Made by a program: the position numbers and the translations under genes. The notes below the pieces were generated by a model that worked only from the letters and a program-made list of their open reading frames with translations, was not told the DNA's origin and ran no database searches. 64,000 nt of DNA from Euclidia mi (taxonomy: Eukaryota; Arthropoda; Insecta; Lepidoptera; Erebidae). Positions 1 through 11,660 of the stretch are shown here, piece by piece; the first letter of the stretch is position 1; every line of letters begins with the position of its first letter. Where the stretch lies: NCBI GenBank assembly GCA_944739405.2, contig OX123192.2, forward strand, positions 46,056,486-46,120,485, read 5' to 3'.

Positions 1-720
1 TAACCAGTAAATGTACCTCATCATAACAACATCCCTTCACAGAGGCGTTGTGGTCAGGTGTACCTTCAATGACCTGTTACTAATAACTGACCTACTTACA
101 ATCCTTCACGTAATGCACCTACCATAGTTTCCCTCAATTCATCGAATCAGAAAGGCAACAGCCCGTGAAGATACGAACAACATTCACAAAAGAATTGGAA
201 CAATGTCAAATGTATTGACATTATCAGGAGTGCGGCCAAGGCAGAAGTGAAAACAAAAAAGTGGAAAATAAAAGGAAACAAGGTAAACACCGAATCGAAG
301 TTTATATTGGATTTATTGGACCGCCGAATGTACGTTCGCGTCGTGTTGCCACACGCAAAAATATTGCCCGATTTCAAGGGAAAAATGGTTAATTGGAATG
401 TTAGAATAGTGTTGGATTCAACATGTTTTTGTTTTTGTATTTGCTTTTGTTAGAGCGGTCTGGAGAAAAAATATGTTATTTTACAGAATCGGATTAAAAT
501 TCAAAGAATAATTTAGTCTTCTGTATGCTTTATAGTCGCAACGCAGCAGGCAGCAGGGGTAATGCCCATTATTATCACACTAATGCGTATTACCCCTTTG
601 AAAAAGGAGAGGGTAAGCCGTTAAAACGAAGAATAATGATAAACCTACACTTTGTCGTCGTTCCTATAGAACTGTGCATTCTTATGGTACCCGGAATAGT
701 ATTAAATTATAAATATTTGA
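1..720. other. AT-rich stretch, nothing recognised
   Basis: I see no convincing coding region, RNA gene or repeat here. Short open frames at 147-453 and 525-776 have no motif and look like chance. Confidence 0.5.
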
Positions 721-1885
721 TAGTCAAAGTCAAAGTCAAAAAAAGTCAAAATCTTTTATTCAAAATTGGCTGGTAAACAGCTCTTTCTGAACGTTAAATT
801 TTACAATAGACAGTCCCCCAAAAAGCCCAACACTTCACTGCTTCCTATGTATTTTCACTAGGCAGAAGAAGCAGCGCAACAAACTCCCCAGCAACACAAT
901 ACTGTCTGCATAGTTAAAAATGAAGTTATACATTATAATAATAAAAATAATAATATCACATTTCAATTAACATGATAGCTATCACACAACCTATTGCCAT
1001 TTATTTAGTTACGTACCTACTTAAGACTTGAAAATTTAAATTAATGACTCACACCTAAGCCTCCAAAACAAAATGACAAGTAGGGTGTAACCGCACACAT
1101 GTTAAATATCATGTTGTTTTGTAATCACTGCTCAGTCAAATCACGTTACAATGCATGAATTACCCCAAAACAAATTGCAAATAAACACATAAATCAGCAA
1201 GTCAAAAGCTGTATCCTGTCCAGTAGGTCGACCAGTCACCACAGGCAGCACCCGTTCACGATTATAACGCAATGATCAGCCATCACCCTCCTCAACCATA
1301 TTAGAGGGAAGTAGGGGACCCGACCACCGACGCTACCGCCTGCAGTGATAGTACAGTGAGCATGACGAACCTACTTTCCAAGACAAGCCAGTCGAACTTA
1401 CATTAGACTGAAATAAATCTATCGGACATTATTAATGCACTATAACATATTTAAAAGAGCAGAACGTCAACAAATTAACGCATAATTGAATTAAAAAATG
1501 TCAAAGTGTATATAAAAATTAAATGTCATATAAAATAATGACGCAAACAAACATACATGTCAAACAGAGAAACTTATGTCAAAAATAAAGATATTCAGAA
1601 TTCAAACATATCAAACAGTATGTATATAAAAACAATTAAATATAAAGCTGTACACAACAACTGGAACAGTAAGTATTGAACTTGTCTACCAAGAATTCTT
1701 GTCCTTGAAATAATCATCTATTGAGTAATATGCTTTTTTTAATAAACAAGTTTTAACTTCAGTTTTAAAGGAATTTAAAGGTAACTGACAAAAATGAGTT
1801 GGTAATTTATTATACATACGTACACCTAACCCCATGAATGTATTATGAACTTTATGTAACCGAAGATGAGGCACGCACAATTTAT
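721..1885 (-). mobile_element. 5'-truncated CR1/Jockey-like LINE
   Basis: This is the 3' end of a non-LTR retrotransposon read on the minus strand. The last coding exon ends at 1686. About 950 bp of AT-rich 3' UTR follow, and the copy terminates in a short tandem tail at 721-742 (plus strand TCAAAG repeats, so TTTGAC in element orientation). Such hexamer tails are typical of CR1-type LINEs in moths and butterflies. Everything upstream of the C-terminus is missing, as expected from incomplete reverse transcription. Confidence 0.75.
1686..1880 (-). pseudogene. LINE ORF2 C-terminal fragment
   Basis: A 64-residue remnant of the region C-terminal to reverse transcriptase. It contains the pattern MGLGVRMYNKLP, then NSFKTEVKTCLLKKAYYSID, which is the usual end of CR1/Jockey-like ORF2 proteins in Lepidoptera (a 'YN-LP' motif followed by 'FK--LK--L---YYS---Y'). 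The RT core is absent. By motif it belongs to the same kind of element as 3336-7117 and 36040-36850. Confidence 0.7.
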
Positions 1886-3335
1886 CCGCTCAAGGTACCG
1901 CGGCTTTAATTTGACATTTATCGCTAAAGCATCACGCGGTCGTTATCTTACCACCCGCGAAGCAAGGCCACTTGCCGTGATACCTTAAACCTAAACTTAC
2001 GACTCGTCACTCGGGTGTTGATATTTGAAATGATGAGTTTTTATGAAAGTACATTAAATAAGCTTTGTAGTAAAGTTTGAATGGTGACTGAATGACGGAA
2101 TGTTTAGTTTATGCGACCCGCCGAACTTGATTCTGTTGTAAACAATGTCGTCTATCGACGACCTACTCGCCATTTTTGTTTGTCATGATAACGATATGGG
2201 TTATAAATTGCTTACTTTTATTTTTTTGTATACCTGGTGGTATAAGCTTTACAAAAATAAAAAAATAAAGCAATATTTGCTTAGAAAATTATTTAAATGT
2301 CAGCATTTGAAATTTTTGTATATTTCACTATCTTTGCATGTTACGCGCGGGGCGTAATTATGGATTCAAAACATCATTGTAAAGAAATAATATAATTATG
2401 TTTGATATTTTTATGTTTTAATTGTGAATTAACTAATTAGTTATAAAATAACAGCAAAAAATAAACAAATATTGTGTAATAATTTAATTCAAGAGGCTTT
2501 ATTCATTCAATTACCGCAACAACGGCATTTATCTTTTATTGAATGAAAATATATAGATAAGGTTACATTTATGCTATGAATTATTGTTTTATTATGAGTA
2601 TATAAATAAACCTATCATGTGATATATAATACTTCTATAATTCATGAGATATAGGCTTTCAAAAATGTTGGCGGGTATGGCGATTATTTTTGCGGGAAAA
2701 AGTAAACATTTGTGCAAAGTCCAATAAGAATAATTCTTATCGGAATCTTATCAGATAAGGTTTTTTAATTGGAAATCTAGATGAAAAGAAACTTATCTGG
2801 GTTTGAATCTGAAATATAACAAAAATATGTTAAAAAACATAAAATACGAAAATTAGTGGCAATTAACAATCATTTCTATTTTATATTTTTTTATGTTTAA
2901 AATTAAAATGTTTCTTTTCATTATATTTATTATCTCTAAAAGTAAATTAAATTAACTTCTAACCGTGTACAATACTTATATACCTGCCATAATAAAAAAC
3001 GACGAGAAATATGAATATGTTAGAAATATAATAGCGCGCTCGAAAATGGCGGGAAAATATTATACCGGGCGCGCTTTATACCGCTCTTGCGTGGGCTTCA
3101 AGTATATTATTTGGTGTTAATTAATATCATTGGAAAGCTTATTTAATTACGCGTCTTTTGATGTACAATATTAACTTAATAAATAGAAATATCACCATTC
3201 TTTCAACGAAAATATTACGCGCCCGTACTTAGCTTGAAAGCCTAGCCTCGAAAGTGGCCAAAATACTTCTACGGGTGTCCTGAGATGCCTCGATGGTGGC
3301 CAAAATACTTTGAGGGGTTATGTTTTTTCTAGTGT
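1886..3335. other. AT-rich spacer
   Basis: No gene is supported. The stretch is strongly AT-rich. Near 3250-3316 there are two direct copies of a motif around GGCCAAAATACTT about 50 bp apart, next to the broken end of the following LINE. The open frame at 2145-2357 has no recognisable feature. Confidence 0.45.
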
Positions 3336-3800
3336 TTATACTATGGATATCACTATTTTTACTATACGACTTAATATTTTGTTTAATGTAATTAAATTGG
3401 CAAATATATATTGGGAAGGTACGGACAGGATTTCAATTTCTTTAAATCGATCCCTAAGTGACACCCTCGGCCCTAACTGATAAATAGCACGGACTGCCCT
3501 TTTTTGCCAAATAAATACACTGTCAATATCTGCAGCTTTGCCCCATAGAAGAATACCATAGGACATAATACTATGAAAGTAACTAAAATAAACGAGACGA
3601 GCCGTATCGACGTCGGTTAACTGTCTAATTTTTCTAATAGCGTATGCAGCCGAGCTAAGTTTCCCAGTAAGAGCCAATATGTGTGCTCCCCATTGCAATT
3701 TATTATCTACTATTATACCTAAAAAAACAGTGTTATTTACTGGTTCTATAATTTCCTCGTTAAGTGCTAAGTTAAGTCCCAGATTGTTTACGTTTGGCAA
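3336..3800 (-). pseudogene. LINE ORF2, segment after RT
   Basis: A 154-residue fragment downstream of the RT palm in the same element. Visible features are VFLGIIVDNKLQW (RT thumb), then YGILLWGKAADID and QKRAVRAIY, which are hallmark strings of the CR1/Jockey C-terminal region. It is out of frame with the RT fragment ending at 3882, so at least one indel lies in 3800-3882. Its own end runs into unrelated sequence, marking the 3' truncation. Confidence 0.75.
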
Positions 3801-3881
3801 TACAAATTGAACACATTTAGTTTTCTTAGAATTTAAAACTAAGTTATTAGCTGTAAACCAGTGTGTTACTTCAGTTAGGGC

Positions 3882-5437
3882 TCAATTTACTTCGTCAAAG
3901 TTTTCCTTATTTCTATCAACCTTGAAAATTAAAGACGTATCATCTGCAAAAAAAACAACGTCAAACAAGTTATTCATGTAATAAGGCAAATCATTTATAT
4001 AAATTAGTAACAAAAAGGGTCCCAGAATGGACCCCTGGGGAACACCTAATTGCACTGGTAACCCGGAAAAATGAGCTCCATTTACATCTACATGTTGTAC
4101 TCTACCTTTCAGATAAGAATTAATGACGCTAAGTGCCAAATCTCTGATACCGTAATGTTTTAGTTTGCGTAAAAGTGTATCATGATTTACGCAATCAAAC
4201 GCCTTAGAAAGGTCACAGAAGATACCTATAGCATTTTGCGACTGTTCCCAAGCATTGTACACATGCTTAAGTAAAGCTACTCCTGCATCAGTCGTAGATC
4301 GAGCCTTAGTAAATCCGTACTGTTCAGTATGTAGGAGGCTGTTAAGATTAAAATATTGTAGTAATTGCTTAAGTAGGAGATTTTCAAAAATTTTACTGAA
4401 CGCTGGTAACACTGAAATGGGTCTATAGTTACCAATATCAGCTTTGCTGCCAGCTTTAAAAAGTGGAATAATTTTGCTGTATTTCATAAGATCTGGGAAA
4501 GTTCCTGAATTAAGGCAGTCGTTGAATACTACAGTTAAATACGGAGCTACTAGGTCAATAACTGTTTGTAAAACTTTTACAGAGATGCCCCGTAGGTCAC
4601 CTGTCTTTTTAGGCTTAAGAAACTTGAAGGTATTTAAAATGTCGGTTGAATTAATAGGCTGAAATCTAAAAGTACACGTTATTTCTGGCATATTATTAAT
4701 CAAATATGTTGCAGCTACACTAGGAGAAGCCTCTAAACCCCTCGTAACGGATAACGGTATGTGCGAAAAATAATTATTAAATTCTTGAGCTACATCTTCA
4801 TCTTCGCGTACAATTTTAGTGTCAAACCTCAATTCAAACTTATTGTTATTAATTCTAATTTTGCCAGTTTGTTCGTTAATAACTTTCCTAGTAGTTTTAA
4901 CTTTGTTATCCGATTGCTTTATTTTGTTACTCAAAAACATAGATTTTGCTATAAAACAGACTTTCTTAAATAATTTTGAATATTTTTTAACGTATTCAAT
5001 AAATTGTGGATTAAAATTGTAGGATTTTATAGCATATAATTCATATAATTTAGCTCTACTCACATGTATACCAGTAGTGGCCCACTCATTAAATCTTTTA
5101 TTGGTACCTATTTCTACAGTTTTTTCTTTAAATACATTTTTGAAAACGTCCTTGACAACTGTAAAAAGCGATTCATGTAAAACATCGGGGTTGGTGTATT
5201 TTAAAATCGAGGAGTTCACACCAGATAGTATTTTGTTTTTGAACGAATTACAACGAGCGTTTGTGATAGGTCTACAGGTGATTTGTGACGAGATCTTGCT
5301 GGAGTAACTAACAAACTCGGCTATCTGTCCACAGTGATCAGATGAGAGCTCTTCAAGGATTACAGTGCTTGACGCAGTAACATCACTAAAAATATTATCA
5401 ACACAAGTTGAAGAAGTAGCGGTTACTCTAGTTGGTT
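3882..5437 (-). pseudogene. LINE ORF2: endonuclease C-terminus and reverse transcriptase
   Basis: The frame is open from about 5437 to 3882 without an ATG at the top. Its first part contains SSDHCGQ, the terminal SDH motif of an APE-type endonuclease. Counting residues from 5219, the reverse transcriptase shows FCDLSKAFD with catalytic D336, VPQGSILGP at 393-401 and FADDTS at 424-429 with both catalytic aspartates. The RT active site looks intact, but the ORF is cut off at both ends by indels. An A-rich run at 5437-5470 coincides with the upstream break. Confidence 0.85.
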
Positions 5438-5474
5438 AAAAAAAAAAAAGTTTTAATTAAAAAAATTAAATAAA

Positions 5475-5940
5475 TATATCAATCTTGCACTTAAAGGCGA
5501 TACTTCCAATAAATTGACATTAAAGTCGCCACATACTACTATTTTTACTATTACATTTTTTATGCTGTAAAAAGTCAGTTCAAAAATATTAAAGTCACCT
5601 GTGGGGGAGCGGTATACGCAAATTATAACAAAATATCAAGTTCATTACATGATAATTCAACACTGCACTCCACAGAAAGTTTAACTAAGTCATTACGTTC
5701 TTTACACTTTAGAGTATTATGAACCAAATTCAACGATCCACCATGTATAGCTTCCTTCCTTGTGAACGCACTTTTAACAGTAAAATTGTAACTATTTAAC
5801 AAAACTAATTAATTACATTTTTTCCAGTGTTCAGTTATGCACATGATATGAACATTTCTATAGTCTAAAAATAAATTTAACTCTAACTCATTGCCTGAAA
5901 GGCCCTGAATGTTTTGATATACAACATTCAAAAAGTGTGA
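5475..5940 (-). pseudogene. LINE endonuclease N-terminal remnant
   Basis: Short frames on the minus strand reconstruct the beginning of an APE-type endonuclease. The string LNVVYQNIQGL is encoded near 5935-5900, ITEHW near 5840, and GDFNVN near 5530-5515; these match the first strand, the glutamate motif and the GDFN motif of LINE endonucleases. Stops and frameshifts interrupt them. The start overlaps the end of the upstream ORF1 fragment by a few codons. Confidence 0.65.
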
Positions 5941-6593
5941 CCTGCCAGTTGTCTCAACTTGTAGTTTAAATTACAGGTTGATTCAATATACTGATTAGTA
6001 GAAATACTAATGTCCGTAACTGCAGTAGTTACACTATGTGTATAAAAAACACAGTAAATATTATATGCTAATAACTTAGCAATCTGTCGCTTAAAACTAA
6101 AAGAAAGATACATAATATCTTTAGTCAAAATAAAATTTCTAACAAAGATGTTAGTATCAAAATAACTTAAATACTTTTGGCAAGAAGACTGGGCTAAACA
6201 ATTGTACATTAGCAAATTTAAGTTATGTATGTGCTTGTTCTGTTCTATATTTAAATTGTGTGAATAAGGCAGTGCACATATAATAAATTTACAGCTATAT
6301 TTCCTATTGAGACTTTCCATCAAATTAAAGCAATTTAATATGTCATTTCTTGATACAGCTAAGCTATGTCCATACAATAATATTACTGTGGAATTGGAAT
6401 AAAGCTGGGTCATCTTGATTTTATGTAATAACTGACTATAACTGGCTCCGGGTGAGCAATGATTTATTACAGGACCATTTGCATACTGAGACATAAGACT
6501 ACCCAAGTCTTTGCCCAGCTGGTCAGAGAAAATATAGCAAGAATTATAGCAATTATTGTGAGAGTGGTTAACAGATAACAACGAGCTCCGCAA
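5928..6593 (-). pseudogene. LINE ORF1, SGNH/esterase-like part
   Basis: A 221-codon open frame whose first codon is not ATG; it is the continuation of ORF1 in another frame. It resembles the esterase-like domain carried by ORF1 of CR1-type LINEs: a strand ending VILLYGHSLAVSRNDI, a helix-strand pattern through SCKFIICALPYSHN, and a later region with LNLLMYNCL. I do not see a clear GDS serine block, so catalytic activity is doubtful. Assignment rests on position upstream of the endonuclease and on fold pattern, so confidence is moderate. Confidence 0.5.
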
Positions 6594-6595
6594 AA

Positions 6596-7117
6596 TTAGT
6601 ATACATTGAACATTATTATAGTACGAGGCATTTCTTGAGACTTTGACAGTGATAATGTTTCTTGTTGCTGTTTCTTGTCACATGATGTTGTTTTTTGACA
6701 AGTACAGCAATTTAGCCTATTTGTTAAAGAATCTAGCCTGTCCACATTATCACTACCTAATTGGACTAGCTCATTGGCAGCAAGAATGTGTTCTTTTATT
6801 TGTAACTGAGCGCCTTCATAACTTTTCACAGTTTTGGTCAGTTCTCTATGTAAATCAAGCATTTCCTGCTGCAAGACATACGTCTCACGGTCATGGTGTA
6901 ATCTAATCTGAAGCAACTCTTTTTCAGTAAAATTTAGTTTATTTACTAAGTTAATTCTATCCCTAATTAAACTACTCATTTTGTGGGAAACTTTAAATCT
7001 ATGGTATTGGTTCTTAATCCTATTTATAATTTTTTTTTTTATGTATTTCTTAAATTTATTCTTACTCATTATTACATTTGGAGAATAAGTAGGTACCAAC
7101 TCGGTGATATTTTGCAA
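6596..7117 (-). pseudogene. LINE ORF1, basic and coiled-coil N-terminal part
   Basis: A 173-residue frame: a lysine-rich start (KNKFKKYIKKKIINRIKN), a long heptad-like helix around residues 60-135, then a short cysteine patch (NCCTCQK). A basic coiled coil upstream of an esterase-like domain is the usual plan for ORF1 nucleic-acid-binding proteins of CR1-like LINEs. It ends three bases before the next frame begins but in a different phase, so one indel separates two halves of one ORF1. Confidence 0.5.
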
Positions 7118-7385
7118 AGCCTTAATTAAAAACTGTATCTTATTGGGAGCAAGTTCTCAGAATACGTTTAGAGCCCTTCACGCATCACAAATATGATTTA
7201 AACGGAATATTTTAATTACAGTGTCGTTCAAGATGATTTCTTTGAATCTGCTCTTAAGTGTAAAATTAATTATTTGAAGTTCAGTATCGGTATTTAAAGG
7301 TACCAACACTTAACACGTTTAAAAAGGTAAAAGATTATATTACTTGCGGTATTCAAACGTGCTGATCTATTGACTACAAGTCATA

Positions 7386-7573
7386 TCTAATACTAATATA
7401 TAAAGCTGAAAAGTTTGTTTGTTTGGTTGAACGCGCTAATCTCAGGAACTACTGGTCCAATTTGAAAAATATTTTTAGTGTTAGATAGCCTAGGCTATAT
7501 GACATTACGCTATGAGCCACGGGAGCGGAGCAGAAGGCTTAAATAACGCGAGTGTAACCGCGGGCTCATCTAG
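7386..7573 (+). mobile_element. short non-autonomous Helitron, family 1
   Basis: The element begins with TC (TCTAATACTAATATATAAAG) directly after an A and ends with CTAG directly before a T, as Helitrons do. A small CGCG/CGCG stem with loop AGTGTAAC lies 11 nt before the CTAG end, the expected position of the Helitron 3' hairpin. No coding capacity. I recognise the internal sequence ('ctggtccaatttgaaaaa') as a common lepidopteran repeat. Confidence 0.65.
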
Positions 7574-8291
7574 TATTTGAATAAATGGTGTGGTATATCA
7601 TAGCATTAGTTATATGAAAGATAAGTAAGAAAGATCGGTGAGGGAACCTCCTACTTTCGCAATAGGTATAACTCATGTGGCGAAGGAACCCTTAGAAAAA
7701 TTGTATCAGCAGTACAAAATGCCTGAAAAATTACTATAAGTCAACCAAACTATAGCGAAGAAATCACTTCAACGTACGCTTAGAACAGACAGTACCTTTA
7801 TTAGAGAGAAGCGACAGTGAATATCTTTTATTCCCTGAACTAATTAGCTTCCCTTGTACGGGTGACAAACCGCACGTGTAAAACAAGGCACTTATAAAAT
7901 AAAATGAAGCTCCCTGCGACTAGTGTTGGTTACCCCCTAATGTAACGTGGTTAAAGGTAGTAAGTACCATTTGTAAGGCTTGGGGCGGTAGATGAATGGT
8001 TGTGTGGGGAGGAGCATTAAGCAAGTGAGAAACCAAATTTTATTTTCAAAGAAAATAATTCTTTTTGCCGATCAAAAGTGTTGAAATATTTGTCAGTTTT
8101 AAAAGATATCAAGAATTACCCGATCGGGTCGTTCAAAATACTCTCTTGGAAATTACCGTGTATTGCTCTAGATGTGTAACATTCTGATAAATCTACTACA
8201 TATTTTCGGCTAGCTGATTATATCAGAAAGTCATTTCAGTTTTAACACCTGTATTTCAGGAAAAATAATACATTGATATTTTAAAAATAAG
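7574..8291. other. spacer, nothing recognised
   Basis: No coding frame, RNA gene or clear repeat was found in this interval. Confidence 0.4.
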
Positions 8292-8501
8292 GGAGACCGG
8301 GTATTATTGTCACACGGGTTGGTTGTCACAGAGATCGTAATAGAATATCGAGTGGTCGAATAAGTCTATTAAACGGCATGTCGGAGTACGCTGACATGAG
8401 GTACGAATAAATGTGCTACTCCCTCGCTCCTACCAAGCCGTTTAATTGTCTGTTATGGCCTCTATGACAACCAACCAGTGTTACAACCATACCGAGTCTC
8501 C
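8292..8501. mobile_element. 210-bp MITE with ~42-bp terminal inverted repeats
   Basis: The left end (GGAGACCGGGTATTATTGTC...) and the reverse complement of the right end (GGAGACTCGGTATGGTTGTA...) match over about 42 bp with roughly eight differences. Both continue through TTGGTTGTCAcAGAG. An inner pair TTAAACGGC / GCCGTTTAA adds a second stem. I cannot assign a superfamily because the target-site duplication is unclear. Confidence 0.65.
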
Positions 8502-9057
8502 TACTCCATTTACATCACATGGACTCCAGACAGTCACAAAAATAGTTTAAAAAAATTTATTGCCTACAGTTTACGTACGGCCATTTATAAAATTTTAAAG
8601 GCTTGTAAATAAGATCAGCCTTTGCCGAAGCAATTCAGAAAATTATGCTAACTATTGACTATCTTCTAAATAAAAGGGCAATAACAATTTGGGATAGAAA
8701 GTCTGATGACCATGGCAATCACATAGCTATTAAATATCGATCAGATGGTAGCGGAAAGCAATTTTGTATTCGACGAGCTTACGGCTCCTCGGGATCGTAA
8801 AGCGCTTCACTGCTTACAAACTAACTAACAAAGTGCTATCGAGGCTAGAAGCTAGCGTCTTATATAAAGACTGCGAGGTACGGTAATGCTTATGTTTCCA
8901 AGTAAAAATATGTACCTTCTGTTAGGTTATATGGCCTGCCTGTAAAGTAATATCACAGTCTAATAAACCATTATACTGTGGTAATGCCGAGAAGATTCGC
9001 AGAAATGAATTATTTTACATATCAAATTTTCAGTTATGCCAATCAATTCTTTTCTTT
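8502..9057. other. spacer, nothing recognised
   Basis: AT-rich with no supported feature. Confidence 0.4.
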
Positions 9058-9125
9058 TTTATTAACCACATTCACACAACACCATCTAGTCCCAAACTAA
9101 GCAGAAGCTCGTACTATGCTCGTAT
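9058..9125 (-). mobile_element. SINE-C tail fragment
   Basis: Contains the string CCATCTAGTCCCAAACTAAGC, found with few changes in the SINE-C copies at 13843, 15968, 40232 and 49560. Only the distal part is present; the tRNA-like part is missing. Confidence 0.55.
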
Positions 9126-9364
9126 TACCATTTTTTGTACATCTATACATATTTTGAAATCAAACTACAGTTTACGGCTTTTATCGCGTTATATTGGTTT
9201 CACTGGTTATTTGTTATTACATTTAAACCGAAAGATCTAGAAACTACATTTTTATTACTAGCTGACGTTTCGAATTCTTTACTGGATTCATGTTCACGGC
9301 AGACTGAGGTGATATTTGTCTTTGTCTTGAATTTAAAAGTTATCTCAAAGTACCCGAACATTTT

Positions 9365-9730
9365 TCAACTATTGGTGTTACTATCTACGCAGAATGTGCT
9401 CACTGTGTCTTGATGTCTTCTGGTGACTTTGTCCTTTTTGGGTTTCATTAGCCTGATAACAGGGTCCCAAGCTGGAGGAACATTGCAACCATCTTCCCTA
9501 TAGCGTTTGTGTTTAATGTCAGCTATGTGTTCTTTTAGTCGAATGCCTATGCTTCTCTTGGTTTGTCCAATGTATGAGAGCCCACACTCACAGTCTATCT
9601 TGTAAACCCCGGCCTCTTGTAAGGGTAACTGACTCTTGACAAATAGTAGTAATTGGCTTCTCTTCGTTGGCGGCTTGTAGAAAGTTTTGATTGAAGCTCG
9701 CTTCAAGATGTAGCCAATCTTGTCGGTCAC
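9365..9730 (-). pseudogene. Penelope GIY-YIG endonuclease, internally deleted
   Basis: The 121-residue segment begins in the RT-EN linker (MTDKIGYILKRASIKTFY). The nuclease shows GVYKI at 41-45, then YIGQTKR at 53-59, with the family arginine at about 64 and histidine at 68. After KHKRYREDG it jumps directly to a C-terminal tail (NVPPAWDPVIRLMKP). Intact enzymes have a further stretch with a conserved glutamate between these points, so that region appears deleted and the enzyme is probably dead. It is in frame with the upstream RT across one TGA. Confidence 0.85.
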
Positions 9731-9793
9731 GCCCTTGATGTATGGGAGGACAGCAGGTTGTCTCTCTACTGTGGCTGGCTTGTTGTTCGGGGA

Positions 9794-11215
9794 TCAGTGA
9801 CGTTGGCGCGGTCGGAGCTTGTTGTCTTGCAGAACTTGCTTGAGATGTTGAAGCTCGGCGTCCAGGTGTTTCTTGTCACAGATCCCCCGGGCTCTCTGAA
9901 ACAAAGACATTCCTACGGTAGCTAACTGTTTAGGATGGTGGTGAGATTCACCGTTTAAGTACCTATTTGTATGTGTCTTTTTTCTATATACAGTTTGTCT
10001 CAAAGAGTTGTTTTTGTTCCTGTTAACAAGTACATCTAGGAAAGCTAAAGAATTGTTTGCCTCTAATTCCATTGTAAATTTGATGTGGTTATGAATAGAA
10101 TTAAGATGGTCTAGGAATACATTAACACTATCTGTTGGTAAAATTGTAAAAGTGTCATCTACATACCGCTTGTAGAACCTCGGTGTGATGGTGGCAGTCT
10201 GCAGGGCTCGCGCCTCGAAGTCCTCCATGAAGATGTCAGCAACAACAGGCGATACTGTAGAGCCCATTGCCACACCGTCTACTTGTATGTAGTATTTCAC
10301 ATCCCATAACAGATAGCCAGTTGTTAAGCAGTGTTTCAATATTTCTGCATATTCCTCAGGCATGTTGTTCTCTATTAGCTTCCTTCTAGTTATTTCAATA
10401 CAGTCATGTGCTGGTAAGCATGTAAATAATGACTGTACATCAAAACTAACCATAGTTTCCTTGTCAGAGAGATGTAGGTGTTTTATTTCACTGACAAAAT
10501 GGTAGGAATCCTTTACATGCGCTCTCATCTTGCCTCTGAGCGGCGAGAGAATTTTCGCAATGTGTTGAGCTAATCTGTAGGTTGGTGCCCCTATTTGACT
10601 GACTATAGGGCGCAGTGGAGCATTTTCTTTGTGTATTTTCGGTAGACCATACAATTGAGGAGGTTTTGTACACGATGGTATTAAGTATTTCACGTCCAGA
10701 TTCAGTTGTTCGGAGTATTTCTTCACAATGTCACTCGTTTGTTTGAGTGTTTTGTTGGTAGGATCCGTCTTAACCAATTTATATGTACTTTCATCCGACA
10801 AAAGATTTTCCATTTTTCGTTTATAATCGGACGTGTCCATCACTACCGTTGCATTTCCTTTATCTGCTCGAATTACTGTTAGTTCAGGTCTAGCCCGTAG
10901 GTTCTTCAGTGCGATATACTCTGGTTTTGGTAGATTCCTTCTCGGCACTTTCGACTGACGCAATTTAGCAGAAACGTCCTGACGTATGGCCTCGAAATCT
11001 TCCTTACACACATTGTTCTTAACTAGACAATCCTCAACGTTGCAAATAATGGTCTCATACGGTATTCTGGATGGAGTTATCGCATAATTTAAACCTCTGC
11101 TTAGTACTTTTTCGGTGTTTTGATCTAACGTGTGTTTTGACAGATTGACAACTGTTTGTCTACGATCGGCGGACGGTAGCGTGTGATTGGTCCGTGCAAA
11201 AACGTTCTGTTTCAT
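9794..11215 (-). pseudogene. Penelope-like reverse transcriptase
   Basis: A 473-codon ORF with an ATG. Recognisable blocks: IRADKGNATVV around 115-125, LYGLPKIHK 188-196, PLRPIVS 200-206, SFDVQSLFT with catalytic D259, GVAMGSTVSP 314-323 and RYVDDTF 350-356 with D353 and D354. GLPKIHK, AMGS and YVDD together identify the Penelope class rather than LINE or LTR enzymes. All RT catalytic residues are intact. The ORF ends at a TGA that may derive from CGA by a CpG transition, because the same frame continues into the endonuclease. Confidence 0.9.
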
Positions 11216-11640
11216 TTTGTACTGGTCATTTGATTTTTGTTGTAATTTTCCAATTTTTTCTGTTTTGTTACGTTTACACGCGTAATATTTTGATGTTTCT
11301 CTGTTATTTATTGCATTGATGCATTTTTCAAAATCAAATGGAGTTCATCATGTATCAATCTGTATATTTCGTTAGACAAATTCTCAAGATTTCTATTTAT
11401 TCTGCGTAAGTCAGCGCGGTGTTCGTGTATCTTTTGAATGAGTAACTTTTGACTTGCTTGTTTTAAGATCTTAGCGCTCCCACGTATGTCCTTCTTGGCT
11501 GATATTTTGCAGCATGTAGGGATGAGATCGTGATCACGGCATCACCTTAAGAAATTTAAAGATGTTATGTATCTTGCGCGCTTGGTTTGTAGATCTTCTA
11601 ACCGGCGTATTTTTGTTGCTGTTTCCAGTCCGTACTGGTT
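11216..11640 (-). pseudogene. Penelope-like ORF N-terminal region
   Basis: On the minus strand the upstream part reads through LQTKRARYITSLNFL, then HDLIPTCCKISAKKDI, then a helical stretch ending NLENLSNEIYRLIHDELH. A frameshift near 11335 leads into the frame that enters the RT ORF at 11215. This fits the basic coiled-coil N-terminus of Penelope proteins; one internal stop is also present. Confidence 0.6.
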
Positions 11641-11660
11641 AACATAATATTTTCTTGGGT

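Larger units (their letters stand above)
3336..7117 (-). mobile_element. CR1/Jockey-like LINE, 3'-truncated, nearly all domains present
   Basis: In element order from high to low coordinate: coiled-coil ORF1 part (7117-6596), SGNH-hydrolase-like ORF1 part (6593-5928), apurinic-type endonuclease (about 5935 to 5310), linker plus reverse transcriptase (to 3882), thumb/C-terminal region (3800-3336). The coding string is broken by several frameshifts. The last ~70 residues, the 3' UTR and the tandem tail are missing, so this copy has lost its 3' end rather than its 5' end, which is unusual for a LINE and implies a later deletion or rearrangement. Confidence 0.8.
9200..11640 (-). mobile_element. 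Penelope-like retroelement with GIY-YIG endonuclease
   Basis: A near full-length Penelope-like element. In element order: N-terminal region (11640-11216, one frameshift), RT (11215-9797), an in-frame TGA (9796-9794), linker plus GIY-YIG endonuclease remnant (to 9365), then a 3' non-coding region containing a 'gaaacgtcagctagt' string I associate with Penelope elements. RT and endonuclease are in one frame, so a single nonsense codon separates them. An internal deletion inside the endonuclease means the copy could not supply a working protein. Confidence 0.85.

Noticed and set aside
8292..8501. Assignment of the MITE to a named superfamily
   Set aside because: The flanking bases do not give a convincing target-site duplication.
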